This document shows, piece after piece, positions 9,766 through 18,237 of a stretch of DNA of 64,000 nucleotides. The first letter of the stretch is position 1. Each line of letters begins with the position of its first letter. A model generated the notes under the pieces. That model saw only the letters and a program-made list of their open reading frames with translations, did not search any database and was not told the DNA's origin. The stretch comes from Iphinoe sp. HA4291-MV1 (GTDB lineage Bacteria > Cyanobacteriota > Cyanobacteriia > Cyanobacteriales > Nostocaceae), in NCBI GenBank assembly GCA_019359415.1, contig JAHHHH010000005.1, positions 95,288 through 159,287 of the forward strand, given 5' to 3'. A program made the translations under genes and the position numbers.

Positions 9766-10710
9766 ATGCTGAGACGATTTACATTAAACTTTAACAATTT
9801 GACATTAGCTAAAAAGCTAACCTTATTACTGCTCATTATATTTATTGGAGGGATTACCTTTAGTGGTATAGCTTTGGCTAAAATCCTGAATGACAAAGCC
9901 CAAGATGAAATCAGTTCAAGCGCTTGGTTGCTTTTTAGAACTATAAGCTCTGTTCGCTCTTACACCAATGAAGAAGTGAATCCTGAGTTGGAACAACGTT
10001 TAGAAAAAGATGAATTTGCAGCACAGACTATTCCATCTTACTCATCACGAAAAGTCTTTGAAAAGCTACGAAATGAAAATGATGCTTATAAAGATTTTTT
10101 CTATAAGGAGGCGATGCTCAATCCAACAAATATTGGAGATAAAGCTGATAGCTTTGAAACAGAAATTATACAAAAATTCAGTCAAGGCAAAAATCTCAAA
10201 GAAATATCAGGATACCGTTCTTTGAATGGAGTAAAATTCTATTACATTACACGCCCCTTAGCGATCACTGAGTCTAGTTGTTTGAGATGTCACAGCACCC
10301 CAGAGGCTGCTCCCAAGAACATGATTAAGCGTTATGGAACAGAAAATGGATTTGGATGGAAATTAAATCTTATTAATGGCGTTCAGATAATTTCTATTCC
10401 TGCTAGTCAAGTTTTGCAGAAAGCTTATCAATCGTTTGTATTGGTGATGGGAATAGTGACTATGATTTTTGCGATCGCTATATACATGGCTAACTTTTGG
10501 CTCAAGCGATATGTTGTACAACCCATTAAGCGTGTCGTCCGAGTTGCAGAAGCTGTGAGTACTGGTGATATGGATGCAGAATTTGAGAAAGTGGCTAACG
10601 ATGAAATAGGCAGTTTGGTAGAAGCCTTTACACGTATGAAGATAAGTTTAGTTATGGCAATTAGGAGTTTTGAACAGTATCGTCGAGGGAATAATCCAAC
10701 CAATAAATAA
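9766..10710 (+). CDS. Membrane heme sensor, DUF3365 plus HAMP
   Basis: 314 residues. A membrane segment near 18-38 is followed by an extracytoplasmic DUF3365 (Tll0287-like) domain with a c-type heme motif CLRCH at residues 172-176. A second membrane segment lies near 222-245, and a HAMP linker (VVQPIKRVVRVAEAVSTGDM then DAEFEKVANDEIGSLVEAF) ends the protein. There is no kinase or cyclase domain, so the signal must pass to another protein. The gene is convergent with a Ser/Thr kinase only 11 bp away, a possible partner. Redox or gas sensing is inferred from the heme motif. Confidence 0.85.
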   Translation: MLRRFTLNFNNLTLAKKLTLLLLIIFIGGITFSGIALAKILNDKAQDEISSSAWLLFRTISSVRSYTNEEVNPELEQRLEKDEFAAQTIPSYSSRKVFEKLRNENDAYKDFFYKEAMLNPTNIGDKADSFETEIIQKFSQGKNLKEISGYRSLNGVKFYYITRPLAITESSCLRCHSTPEAAPKNMIKRYGTENGFGWKLNLINGVQIISIPASQVLQKAYQSFVLVMGIVTMIFAIAIYMANFWLKRYVVQPIKRVVRVAEAVSTGDMDAEFEKVANDEIGSLVEAFTRMKISLVMAIRSFEQYRRGNNPTNK

Positions 10711-10721
10711 GAAAGTCTACT

Positions 10722-11918
10722 TTAACGAGAGCGAGGGATGTGAATGCGCTTTCTAAATTCTTGCGCTCTTTGCTTATGAGGAATTTTTTCTACTAAGGCT
10801 TCTATCAATTGCTCTGGTGTTATTTGTGGATTTTGAGCCAAAGTGTCTTCAAGAACAAAACTAGCGAAAGGTCCAACAAAACTGGTCAGTTCTCGCTGAC
10901 AATACTCTAAAAACTCTGGGTTGATACTAGTAATATTTTTTGATTTGAATTGGGTTTCTGTTTTAGATGGTGGTGTAGTCTCTGGTAATTCAAGATTATT
11001 ATTAATAGGGTTAGGGAAAATTCGCACTTTTTGACGTGACTCACTCACACCCATACTGCTAGATAAACTTTGTGACTGAAGCAGATTCAAAACTTCTCTA
11101 GCTGATTGGTAACGATCTGCTGGTTTTTCCGCCAGATTTTTTTCTAGTATTTGAGTTAAAGAATCACTGACATTGGCGTACGAGCGCCATTTCCACTCGA
11201 AAGAATCATTCTGTAGTGAACGTGGCGTTTTCCCAGTAATGAGAACGATAGCACAAACACCCAGTGCGTAGAGGTCACTACAGGGGTAGCAACGTCCCAT
11301 ACGAATCTGTTCTGGTGGAGAATAACCCATTTTTCCGACTACCGAACCAGCAACAGAGTGCAAAGCATTTGAAGAATTAGCCGCTAGAATTTGAGTGACT
11401 TTCTGCTTCACCACTCCAAAGTCGATAAGTACAGGTTTAGAAAGTTTACGGGAAAGCATCACATTATCTAGTGAAATATCCCGATGAATGATATTACATT
11501 GGTGAAGATAGTCTAAAACTGGCAACAGATCCAATAACCATTGAATAACTTCTGTTTCGGAAAATGGCTTTCCTTGTTTGGAAAGGCGATCGCGCAAAAG
11601 TTGCGAGTAGGTATTACCTTCAATATATTCCTCGACTATAAAGATCCGCTGTTTCTCAGTCAACCAAGCCAGAAACTTAGGAATCTGGGGATGACTAATT
11701 TGGTATAAAATTTTCGCTTCGCGTTCGAATAGCTCACGAGATTTGAGAAGTACATGTTCTGCCGTGTTTGTAGGTACAAACTCTTTCAGAACACAGAGAT
11801 CCTCAAAACGTTGAGTATCAAGTGCTAAGTAAGTTCTTCCAAAGCCTCCCTGTCCAAGAAGTCTTTGAATCTGATAGCGATTGTAAATCAAAGTTCCGGA
11901 CTTAATTTCTGCTAGCAT
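10722..11918 (-). CDS. Serine/threonine protein kinase
   Basis: A 398-residue Hanks-type kinase with no membrane segment. Glycine loop LGQGGFGRTY at 21-30, catalytic Lys45, HRDISLDN with Asp147, and DFG at 166-168. The kinase domain ends near 280. After a polar linker, a C-terminal block of about 65 residues (EYCQRELTSFVGPFASFVLE onward) is of a kind found in other cyanobacterial kinases and may bind a regulator. HRD is followed by ISLDN rather than the usual LKPEN but keeps the metal-binding Asn. Active by motif; substrate unknown. Confidence 0.92.
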   Translation of the reverse strand: MLAEIKSGTLIYNRYQIQRLLGQGGFGRTYLALDTQRFEDLCVLKEFVPTNTAEHVLLKSRELFEREAKILYQISHPQIPKFLAWLTEKQRIFIVEEYIEGNTYSQLLRDRLSKQGKPFSETEVIQWLLDLLPVLDYLHQCNIIHRDISLDNVMLSRKLSKPVLIDFGVVKQKVTQILAANSSNALHSVAGSVVGKMGYSPPEQIRMGRCYPCSDLYALGVCAIVLITGKTPRSLQNDSFEWKWRSYANVSDSLTQILEKNLAEKPADRYQSAREVLNLLQSQSLSSSMGVSESRQKVRIFPNPINNNLELPETTPPSKTETQFKSKNITSINPEFLEYCQRELTSFVGPFASFVLEDTLAQNPQITPEQLIEALVEKIPHKQRAQEFRKRIHIPRSR

Positions 11919-12295
11919 TACTGCCTTGTGGTTTAGTGACTAAGATGCAAATAGAATTTTATCCAAGTGCCTCTTACTTGCCAGGATACACCAAACGACA
12001 ATTGACGACTGTATTTCTCCAAGTATAGCTAAGAAGAAAAGACTGTACGCAGTGTACCTGTCAAAGAAGAGGCTCCAGGGGCAGAGGGAATGGGGAGCAG
12101 AGGGGAAACCCCATACAGAAATGTGAGGGCTTGATACAAGGACGTATTGTGTCTCGCACTACGTGTCTCGACACAAATCTTTCTTTTTCTCCATAAATAA
12201 ATGAGCGAGGCTTGTACCCCTTGCAGAGGGTATTTCTTTTTTCCCTCTGCCCTCTGCTTTTTTGGTCAAAGCAAGTAAAAAGTAAAAAGTTTTAC
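11919..12295. other. Intergenic region, no gene seen
   Basis: About 377 bp between the kinase start and the aroF stop, both on the minus strand. It holds purine-rich low-complexity sequence (around 12065-12110) and its pyrimidine counterpart near 12225-12260, typical of Nostocales intergenic filler. The kinase promoter should lie near 11919-12000. Confidence 0.5.
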
Positions 12296-13393
12296 TTAGC
12301 TGTAATCAACAAACTCGTAAAGCCAATGAGTAGCCATTCCAGTGGCGATCGGTAATCTTGTCCAACGACCAAAGAACTTAGCAAGAGGAGCTATTTCCAA
12401 CATAAGTTGCTCAAATTCTTGGGGTGTTAGAGATTGAGGACCATCTGAAAGTGCTTTAGCAGGGTTGGGGTGAACCTCAATCATCAACGAATCTGCACCT
12501 GCAGCAATGGACGCCATTGCGATCGTCGGCACAAATTCTGATTTACCCGTAGCATGACTAGGATCAATCATAATGGGTAAGTGAGTCAGAGAACGCAACA
12601 CCGGAATAGCAGAAATATCTAATACGTTACGAGTGTACTTCTGGTCAAAGCTGCGAATTCCACGTTCGCATAAAATAACATTGGGATTACCAGCCGCCAA
12701 AATGTACTCAGCTGCCATTAACCATTCTTCAATCGTGGCAGACAGTCCCCGCTTTAACAAAACGGGTTTACCAGTAGCACCCACCTTTCGCAACAGTGGG
12801 AAATTCTGCATATTGCGCGCACCAATTTGCACTATATCCGCCACAGATGCAACTTTATCCAAATCAGCTGTATCCATAACTTCTGTAATAATGCCTAGTC
12901 CGGTGACTTCGCGAGCTTTAGCCAATAATTCTAAGGCGCTCTCACCATGACCTTGAAAAGCATAGGGTGAGGTCCGAGGTTTGTATGCGCCACCGCGTAG
13001 AAACTTGGCTCCTGCTGCTTTGACTTGCAAGGCTGTCTCGACAATCATTTCTTCATTTTCAACAGAACAAGGTCCAGCAACAACAACGACAGGATGGTTT
13101 TGACCAAAAGTGACTGCTCCACTCGGTGTTTGTACAACAACTTCACTGGGTTCGCCATGGCGAAATTCCAAAGAAACTCGTTTAAATGGCTTTGTCACTC
13201 GGAGAACTTGTTCAATAAAAGGGCTAAGTTGTTGGATTTGTTCTGGATTGAGATTTGTTGTGTCACCAACTAAACCAATAAGGACTTTGTGCTTACCCTC
13301 CAATTTTTCTGTTGTGATGTTCTGATTGCGGAGTTCTTCACAGATGCGTTCAATTTCTGATAATGGAATTTGTGATTTTATGACAATAATCAT
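12296..13393 (-). CDS. aroF: 3-deoxy-7-phosphoheptulonate synthase, AroF type
   Basis: Condenses phosphoenolpyruvate and erythrose 4-phosphate to DAHP, the first step of the shikimate pathway. 365 residues from the ATG at 13393. An N-terminal ferredoxin-like regulatory domain (MIIVIKSQIPLSEIERICEE) is followed by the TIM barrel with VVVAGPCSVENEE, KFLRGGAYKPRTSPYAFQG, VLLKRGLSATIEEW and PIMIDPSHATGKSEFV. An in-frame GTG at 13405 is possible, but AGGTGG sits 8 nt before the ATG. It is monocistronic here. The AroH-like (type I beta) architecture is clear. Confidence 0.95.
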   Translation of the reverse strand: MIIVIKSQIPLSEIERICEELRNQNITTEKLEGKHKVLIGLVGDTTNLNPEQIQQLSPFIEQVLRVTKPFKRVSLEFRHGEPSEVVVQTPSGAVTFGQNHPVVVVAGPCSVENEEMIVETALQVKAAGAKFLRGGAYKPRTSPYAFQGHGESALELLAKAREVTGLGIITEVMDTADLDKVASVADIVQIGARNMQNFPLLRKVGATGKPVLLKRGLSATIEEWLMAAEYILAAGNPNVILCERGIRSFDQKYTRNVLDISAIPVLRSLTHLPIMIDPSHATGKSEFVPTIAMASIAAGADSLMIEVHPNPAKALSDGPQSLTPQEFEQLMLEIAPLAKFFGRWTRLPIATGMATHWLYEFVDYS

Positions 13394-13607
13394 TTTTTTA
13401 TCCACCTAAATTATTATCTACATTGTTTTCATTAGAGTTTGTACATCAATAGGAATAAGCTGTTTAGACTCGTTGATTTAATTTTGTTTCCTAATCGAGT
13501 CTACATTACGGTTTTTTATTTTTCCGCACTAAACAAGTCAGAAAAAGTCAGAAAAAGTCAGTCTTATAGTCATATAAAAATAGAAAGATAGACTTTGATA
13601 GAGTATC

Positions 13608-13650
13608 CAGCATCCGGCAAGATATAAGTTTCCAATTTTGCCGGATGCTG
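13608..13650. repeat. 13-bp inverted repeat upstream of aroF
   Basis: Arms cagcatccggcaa (13608-13620) and ttgccggatgctg (13638-13650) are perfect complements around a 17-nt loop. Neither strand has a U tract right after it, so it is not a typical terminator. It sits about 215 bp upstream of aroF beside two other palindromes. Confidence 0.6.
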
Positions 13651-13697
13651 TGAAAAAAAATGATACTTCAAATGCTGTTATATTCTCGATGCTGTTG

Positions 13698-13789
13698 CAA
13701 TACTGCTCGGATAAGCAAAAATTAGAAACCCGGTTTCTTTAAGAAACCGGGTTTCTGGCACCTCAACTATTCTTAACCGAGCAGTATTG
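13698..13789. mobile_element. Nested palindromic element with 10-bp target duplication
   Basis: The outer 13-bp arms are caatactgctcgg (13698-13710) and ccgagcagtattg (13777-13789). The inner hairpin (13724-13756) is built of agaaacccggtttct and agaaaccgggtttct. The element is flanked immediately on both sides by gatgctgttg (13688-13697 and 13790-13799), a perfect 10-bp direct repeat. No ORF. The same inner module recurs with different outer arms at 54208-54308. Confidence 0.75.
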
Positions 13790-13853
13790 GATGCTGTTGT
13801 AGATATTATCACTGCACAAAACAAAAAACCTGATTAGGAATACAAATATGAAT

Positions 13854-13964
13854 GGGAGCATCCCAATTTTGTAAAAGTAGTGCGAGCATTTTGCTCGCTC
13901 ATAGTACGCGAGCAAGATGCTCGCACTGCATTTGGCATAAAGAGTGAACATTTGGGATGCTCCC
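13854..13964. mobile_element. Nested palindromic element with 9-bp target duplication
   Basis: Outer arms gggagcatcccaa (13854-13866) and ttgggatgctccc (13952-13964). Inner arms agtgcgagcat (13879-13889) and atgctcgcact (13917-13927), then ttgctcgc and gcgagcaa around a 9-nt apex. It is flanked by perfect 9-bp direct repeats aatatgaat (13845-13853 and 13965-13973). It has the same architecture as its neighbour at 13698 but unrelated arm sequence. Confidence 0.75.
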
Positions 13965-14119
13965 AATATGAATTAGCAAAAGGATGCTCATGAATAGAGT
14001 TGATTGTCCAAGTGCATAAGTTGAATTCAATGACATCTATAGGGAATGTGGAAGAGGACAAGCACCTCAACTCTCTCATTATGCATGTTCTCCAAAATAC
14101 ATTCAAAGAGGAATAAACT

Positions 14120-14389
14120 ATGTCATCCGAACTTCAAGCTACAAGTACTCCTGCTGACTCCGAACTACCTAATGATCTGCCGACTCTAAAGAAAGGTCTT
14201 AAAACTGAAGGAGTAAGATTCCTGCAACAAATTTTGATTCTCCGTTACAAATACAAAATTACCTTTGACGCAGACTTCGGCAATAAAACTGAAGATGCAG
14301 TCAAAGACTTTCAACGCAAGCATAATTTGAATCAAGATGGAGTTGTCGGTGTAAAAACTTGGCGTGCTCTAAGCGCAAATATTGCCTGA
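14120..14389 (+). CDS. Small peptidoglycan-binding domain protein
   Basis: 89 residues. After a 25-residue polar N-terminus it is one complete PG_binding_1 domain: LKKGLKTEGVRFLQQILILR, DADFGNKTEDAVKDFQRKH and GVVGVKTWRALSAN. There is no signal peptide, so location is uncertain. An AGAGG site lies upstream of the ATG. Its stop coincides with the truncated end of an IS110 transposase on the other strand, so the original 3' flank has been lost, but the domain looks full length. Confidence 0.8.
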   Translation: MSSELQATSTPADSELPNDLPTLKKGLKTEGVRFLQQILILRYKYKITFDADFGNKTEDAVKDFQRKHNLNQDGVVGVKTWRALSANIA

Positions 14390-15305
14390 CACCTAAGGCA
14401 TCAAGACCATCAATACTAGTAAAGTCTACACCTGCCATATGGTATAGTGAGGAGCGCAAATCAAAATTTGGGTGATTAGAGGAAGGTTTTTTTCTACGTT
14501 TTTTTTTAGTTGTTGGCGGTTCGTTTAAAGTTTTTGGTTCAAAAGTTGCTAAACATTTCTCAATTTCTGTGTCAATGGCTGTAATTTGTTCTTGATAGAC
14601 ATCATAAAGGATTAATTCTTGCTTTAAAACAAACAAATGTTCCAGACGATAGTCTCCAGTTAAGGCTTTGGCAATTTCTGTCGTAGTGCTTTTAATCCGA
14701 GGGTCTTTGAGGTTTGCTAAAACTTGTGGGTCTGTTTGCCCAGAAACGATTGCTCTAATAATTGCCATCCCCGTGAGACCAGTAATATCGCTAATTACTT
14801 TGTGCAAATGTAGGTTCATTTGAATAAGTGCTTTTTGCATCCGCTGTACATGCGTACTAGCACTTTTAATTAAGCTGTCACGTTGACGAATATAAGAGCG
14901 CAGTACACAAATTTCGTTTTCTGGTCGGAATGAACCCGATAATAAGCCGAAGGTATGTAGTTGCTGCAACCATTGGCAATCTTGAACATCTGTTTTGCGT
15001 CCTGGTACTGTTTTAAAGTGGTGAGCATTCACCAGCTTGATTTCAAGACCTTTTGCTTCTAAGATTTGAAAAACTGGTATCCAGTAGACCCCCGTAGCTT
15101 CCATTGCCACGGTTGTTACTTTGCATTCAATCAACCAATCAACCATTGCGATTAAATCAGGAGTAAAACACCCAAATCGACGAACATTTTTTTCGGCTCT
15201 ATCACTTGGTACGCACACCCAATGCTCTGCACCACCCAGGTCGATCCCAGCTGCATTGTAATTTATTTGCTCAAGATGTGAAGACTGGTTTGATGATGAT
15301 TTCAT
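14390..15305 (-). pseudogene. IS110 transposase A, C-terminus truncated
   Basis: The N-terminal DEDD RuvC-like domain is present: NAAGIDLGGAEHWVCVP, VAMEATGVYWIPVFQILEAK, VPGRKTDVQDCQWLQQLH. Homology to copy B continues to DGLDALGV, then stops at about 14390, where the sequence joins the end of the peptidoglycan-binding gene. The C-terminal domain with the catalytic Ser is missing, so transposition is not expected. The annotated frame continues to 14301 only by reading into foreign sequence. Its 5' non-coding end is retained at 15306-15500. Confidence 0.9.
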
Positions 15306-15365
15306 AGAGATGTAATCCTGATATACTTGTTGAAGTGAGTCCTGACCTGAGGTGGCAATAATAGA

Positions 15366-15490
15366 TAATCTCTCAAACGGGATAGAAAGAATCTTCCTTC
15401 ACCAATGTCATAGCCATAAAGCCCCAGAACCACGCTCCTAATCGGGCATTAATTGCACCAGTCAGCTATCGGTTTTAACTGTCAGGACAT
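15366..15490 (-). ncRNA. Candidate IS110 bridge RNA region (5' of copy A)
   Basis: The non-coding stretch 5' of transposase A shares blocks with the equivalent stretch of copy C (38715-38840): aatctc...cgggatag, ttcaccaatg, cccagaaccac/aagctc and cggttttaactgtca against cggttttgactgtca. The two genes are diverged, so conservation in untranslated DNA suggests function. IS110-group elements are known to encode a bridge RNA in this position. Exact ends and fold are not determined. Confidence 0.4.
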
Positions 15491-15573
15491 TTAAAAATAT
15501 ACCTGTTAATGGGTCGCTTCCGGACTGTTTCTTTCATTCATAACGGGTGGCGATCGCCGCCAGTCGGACGCTT

Positions 15574-16640
15574 CTAAGAAACACATTCGTTAGGTGTTGA
15601 AATAGGGATGAGTTCTAAGCCAAGAGCTTGAGCTTTTTTCTTAAGGTTTTTAAGCATTCGTTCTCGATACTGTTGTTCGTAAGCATCAATACCAGGGTCA
15701 GTATAGCGATTGCCTTCTCCTAACGGAGACGCTCCGCGAACGGCACTGCCCCTTGGGCAATCGCCAGATGTCCAAAGGCGATAGAAAATACGTGCCAATT
15801 TATGTGCCGTAGCAGTAATTGCCTTTGGTGCGCCCATGCGTGCTTGCATACGACGGTAATATGCTCCTAATGCGGAGTTGCTACGACAAAGAGTTTGTGC
15901 AGCCATGCGAAAAGCGTTGGCTGCTCGATTAACAACAGAACGGGTTTTAGAACTTTTAACTTTACCGCCAGTAACACGACTACCAGGGCATAGACCTAAC
16001 CAGGAGGTAAAATGCTTAACACTCGGAAAGCGAGAAGCGTTTAAACCGACCTCGGACAGTAATATCAATACACTTAAAGCACCCAAACCATCAACAGCTG
16101 TAAAATCAACACCGCTAATACGGTATAAATGTGTACGCAAGTCAAATTGTGGCGCATTACCTGGTTGCTTTTTACCCCGGCGTTTAGGTTTGGCTAAAGG
16201 CTTTTCTTCGACATCAACTTTATCAGCAAATGACACTAAACATTGCTCGATTTGGCGATCGCATTTCTGGATTTGAGTCTGATAAAACTCGTAAAGCTGT
16301 AGTTCCTGTTCGAGGATAAAAACTAATTCGGGGCGATAATCGCAAGTCTTGGAAGCAGCTATTTCTTCCAAGCTAGCCCTAATGCGCCCATCCTTGAAAG
16401 ATGCCAATGTAATTGGGTTGCGTTCCCCAGCAACAATTGCTCGAATGATGCTCAAGCCAGTAGTGCCTGTAATATCGCTAATTACCCGATGTAATTGTAT
16501 GTTCATCTGTGTCAATGCTTTTTGCATCCTCTGTACGTGGGCGCAAGCACTTTTAATTAGATTATCTCTTTGACGTATATAGCTACGAAGCATACAGATT
16601 TGGTCTTCTGGGCGAAATGAACCCGACAGTAAACCATAAG
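15574..16640 (-). pseudogene. IS110 transposase B, N-terminus truncated
   Basis: Homologous coding starts at about 16640 (LNTYGLLSGSFRPEDQICML), so roughly the first 100 residues with the RuvC-like motifs are gone. The C-terminal domain is intact, with FTSWLGLCPGSRVTGGKVKS and SSKTRSVVNRAANAFRMAAQ, ending TPNECVS. Between FYRLWTSGDC and GEGNRYTDPG an in-frame palindromic repeat (15712-15770) encodes PRGSAVRGASPL. Copy B lies head to tail with copy A, about 270 bp apart. Confidence 0.88.
15712..15770. repeat. Small dispersed palindrome inserted in IS110-B
   Basis: Sequence around cggagacgctccgcgaacgg belongs to a small repeat family seen in variants at 16985-17020, 33285-33320, 33790-33825 and 44950-44985. 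It preserves the transposase frame. Confidence 0.6.
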
Positions 16641-16650
16641 TATTTAACTC

Positions 16651-16708
16651 ATCCCCCGGCTTCTCATGAAACTTTCACTGCGTTCAGTTTCATGAGAAGC
16701 CGGGGGAT
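16651..16708. repeat. 22-bp perfect hairpin bordering IS110-B
   Basis: Arms 16651-16672 and 16687-16708 (starting atcccccggc, ending gccgggggat) form a perfect 22-bp stem with a 14-nt loop. It marks the point where IS110-B was truncated. Confidence 0.7.
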
Positions 16709-16870
16709 TTCGAGTCATCAGTCATTAGTCCTTAGTCCTTAGTACGTTTTTCACGATTTTTCGTGTTTAATTATACTAATGACTGATGACCAATGACTGA
16801 TGACTAAGACGGCGAGCGACGATTCATCCCACCTCTAGAAGGGGCGGGCTTTCTCGCCGTCTTTTCGGTC
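16709..16870. mobile_element. IS200/IS605-type end or derived miniature element
   Basis: Inverted copies of tcagtcattagt occur at about 16717-16730 and 16783-16800. The block gattcatcccacctctagaa followed by ggggcgggctttctcgccg has the look of the subterminal hairpin found after tnpB in IS200/IS605 elements. The arms aagacggcgag (16806-16816) and ctcgccgtctt (16853-16863) form an 11-bp stem. No transposase is left. Confidence 0.45.
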
Positions 16871-17355
16871 ATGACACCAATAAGAGTGTAATATTTATTG
16901 ACCTGAAAGCTCCCAATAATGTGTTTCTTTTATTTGTTGCTGGTGGCGTAAGCCGCTAGTTGGAGGCTCACATCTTGCACCAAGAAAACCCGTTCGCGTA
17001 GCGTCTCCGACAGGAGAAGGGACTAGGCAAGTATAGCCGCAGGCTTTAGCCTATCGATGACAAAAAGATAATAATCTACCTATAGTATTGGCAATCAATC
17101 TTATTTGATATTAATTATATTACCTCAGCCAGAAGAGGAAATGACACGTAATCGCTAATATTAATATTGCATATATTTAAATACTATTTTGTCTATTTTT
17201 TCATGTGAATCAATGGCTCTATGAAGAAGTAAGTTTTGATTTGTAGTAGTCGAAGTCTTTCTTCTTCTTGCTTTTTCTTGAAGATGTATAGTATTTAACT
17301 ATTAATATTAGTATTTTTGGAGAAACAATAAAATTTGAATAAAAAAGTCTGAATT
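16871..17355. other. Intergenic region with an IS110-associated end repeat
   Basis: Near 16919-16990 there is gtgtttctt followed by ggcgtaagccgctagttgg and ctcacatcttgcaccaag. Related copies occur at 38887-38955 and, inverted, at 39052-39132. All lie near IS110 remnants, so this may be an element end. A small dispersed palindrome follows at 16985-17020. The rest is AT-rich and should hold the promoter of the gene at 17356. Confidence 0.4.
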
Positions 17356-18177
17356 ATGAATAACCAAGAGATTAAGAATAAAATCAACCAGGAAAGAGAT
17401 TATTTACTTCAAAAGCTTTGGGATGCAAAAGTTATCATATCTATAGTATTAATTGCGGTGCTGGTTAAAGTAGGGTATAGCAATAATAGCGCACTTCCTA
17501 CACCAGTTGTTAATACATATGATGTCAGCAAAAACATGGAGAATTTTATAGGTGAAACCGTGACGGTGATAAGCAATCCGATTCAAAAAGTCGGTTTAAC
17601 CTCTTTTACGGTAAGTGATGAGAGATTTTTCAGCGGCGAACCTATAGTAGTGGTGAATGCTTCGGGTGTACCTTTCGATTTACCTACTGACAGTAGTAAC
17701 ATAAGAGTCCAAGTTACGGGTGATGTTCGTAACTTAGATATTCCAAAAATTGAGCGAGACTATAAGCTCAATTTGCAGGATGAATCCTATAAAGACTACA
17801 TCAATAAACCTGCGATTATTGCTAAGTCAATCATATTAGCACCCAAATCAGGACAAATTACCAAAAACTTTAGCAATTACTATGGTAAAAAGGTTACAAT
17901 TATGGGTGATGTTAATAATATTCAAAGTCCCGTTTTGTTTACACTGGATGAAAACTACTTGTCTGGTGCGGAAGATTTGTTGGTTTTATTAGTCGCACCA
18001 CCAACAAGAATTATTAACAAAGGTCAGACAGTAGAGATGGTGGGTGTTGTTCGTCCCTTTGTTGCTGTAGATATTGAACGAGACTACGGTATAACTTGGG
18101 ATGAGGGGGTGAGACGACAGTTGGAAGCAGATTACAGAAATAAGGCTGTATTTGTTGCTGACACTATGTACCCATAA
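17356..18177 (+). CDS. Membrane-anchored protein with two OB-like repeats
   Basis: 273 residues. One N-terminal membrane segment near 25-43 (VIISIVLIAVLVKVGYS) leaves the rest outside or in the periplasm. The remainder contains two related halves: NFIGETVTVISNPIQKVGLT...RFFSGEPIVVV and NYYGKKVTIMGDVNNIQSPV...NYLSGAEDLLVL, each followed by a valine-rich strand and a DIxRDY/IERDY motif. The spacing of beta strands suggests paired OB-like barrels. Function unknown. It stands alone between mobile DNA and a convergent methyltransferase gene. Confidence 0.75.
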   Translation: MNNQEIKNKINQERDYLLQKLWDAKVIISIVLIAVLVKVGYSNNSALPTPVVNTYDVSKNMENFIGETVTVISNPIQKVGLTSFTVSDERFFSGEPIVVVNASGVPFDLPTDSSNIRVQVTGDVRNLDIPKIERDYKLNLQDESYKDYINKPAIIAKSIILAPKSGQITKNFSNYYGKKVTIMGDVNNIQSPVLFTLDENYLSGAEDLLVLLVAPPTRIINKGQTVEMVGVVRPFVAVDIERDYGITWDEGVRRQLEADYRNKAVFVADTMYP

Positions 18178-18237
18178 TTAACGAGTTTGCATCTGTGCAA
18201 ATATAACATAGTGCCTAGAGTTACATGATCCTCGTTG

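Noticed and set aside
13608-13650. Rho-independent terminator
   Set aside because: The 13-bp stem is strong but neither strand has a following U tract, and it lies upstream, not downstream, of aroF.
13834-14106. 90-residue minus-strand ORF upstream of the peptidoglycan-binding gene
   Set aside because: It translates the palindromic element at 13854-13964 and shows no coding signal.
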